From: Stieleria maiorica
GTDB taxonomy: Bacteria > Planctomycetota > Planctomycetia > Pirellulales > Pirellulaceae
Direction: 5' to 3'
Length of the DNA: 64,000 nt
NCBI RefSeq assembly: GCF_008035925.1
Contig: NZ_CP036264.1
Location: forward strand, 8,632,428-8,696,427
Both the position numbers and the translations under genes were made by a program. Positions 63,802 through 64,000 of this stretch are shown piece by piece (within the stretch, counting starts at the first letter, position 1; every line of letters begins with the position of its first letter). A model generated the notes under the pieces. It was given only the letters and a program-made list of their open reading frames with translations. It made no database searches and had not been told where the DNA came from.

Positions 63802-64000
63802 ATGCAGATTTACGGTCCCTATCGGGTTTCCACCACGCAATCCGCTTCCAACGTCCAAGCCACCTCGCAAGTCGATCGCAGTTCCGCTGCGTCCAAAGTC
63901 GATCAAGCCCCGTCGTCCTCACCGGCCGGCCCGGTGGACCAATTGGACCTCAGCCAAGCGGCCACGTCGGCCAATCGCATCGAGGGCAATGCGGCGGTCG
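63802..64000 (+). CDS. flgM: FlgM-like anti-sigma factor, partial (cut by the window end)
   Basis: The 66 readable codons begin MQIYGPYRVSTTQSASNVQA and continue with a Ser/Gln/Ala-rich stretch to PVDQLDLSQAATSANRIEGN, after which the window ends. Planctomycete FlgM-type proteins start MQIYGP and have a DQVDIS-like motif at the same place before the sigma-28-binding helices, which would lie beyond the end. FlgM holds sigma-28 inactive until the flagellar hook is complete. The assignment rests on these two motifs, so it is moderate. Confidence 0.65.
   Translation, partial: MQIYGPYRVSTTQSASNVQATSQVDRSSAASKVDQAPSSSPAGPVDQLDLSQAATSANRIEGNAAV

Overview
The window looks like chromosomal DNA of a planctomycete, most likely of the Pirellulaceae (Rhodopirellula/Stieleria-like). 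The evidence is the DUF1549-DUF1553 protein next to a DUF1501 protein, a BlaI/M56 pair, an ECF-type sigma factor and a Ser/Thr kinase of planctomycete style, two groEL genes flanking groES, a CRTAC1/ASPIC-UnbV lipoprotein, an FlgM-like start MQIYGP, and many families of palindromic intergenic repeats. No rRNA, tRNA, CRISPR array, insertion sequence or prophage was seen.

Layout. 1-830: a tandem array of a 145-bp unit, then two BlaI-type operators. 830-3870: BlaI repressor and M56 membrane sensor, overlapping by 4 bp. 4084-6876: DUF1549/DUF1553 and DUF1501 proteins. 7070-9317: divergent exported TIM-barrel isomerase and a secreted protein, the latter closed by a strong terminator. 9835-10763: a sigma factor and a dnaJ gene facing each other, both truncated at one point, which is the most unusual locus here. 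10890-14802: groEL, groES, groEL on the minus strand. 15898-26518: two large Pro-rich exported proteins, polX, an exported lactonase-like propeller and an esterase.

27008-37878 is one long minus-strand run: DUF2064-ThiO, an NAD(P)-binding protein, FliO-like and GltS-like proteins, two ABC-2 permeases, cysC, rpsO and pnp. 38326-41280: membrane-anchored Ser/Thr kinase and a PlsC-like acyltransferase. 41286-50650: a TPR/FG-GAP/ASPIC-UnbV lipoprotein coupled to a membrane-tethered C39-like peptidase, then on the plus strand a polytopic membrane protein, an ABC exporter and a fatty acid desaturase. 50768-53632: a DUF429 protein, mutM and a squalene-cyclase-fold exported protein. 53768-64000: trpB, UPF0173 hydrolase, Rieske protein, TIGR03960 radical SAM protein, CDF transporter, MFS-fused spermidine synthase-like protein, three small hypotheticals and the start of an flgM-like gene.

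Most gaps between genes are filled with inverted repeats belonging to at least nine sequence families, several present two to four times in this window. They often lie between convergent genes or just after stop codons, so they may work as terminators or mRNA-stabilising hairpins. All functional assignments come from reading motifs by eye; no database search was run.
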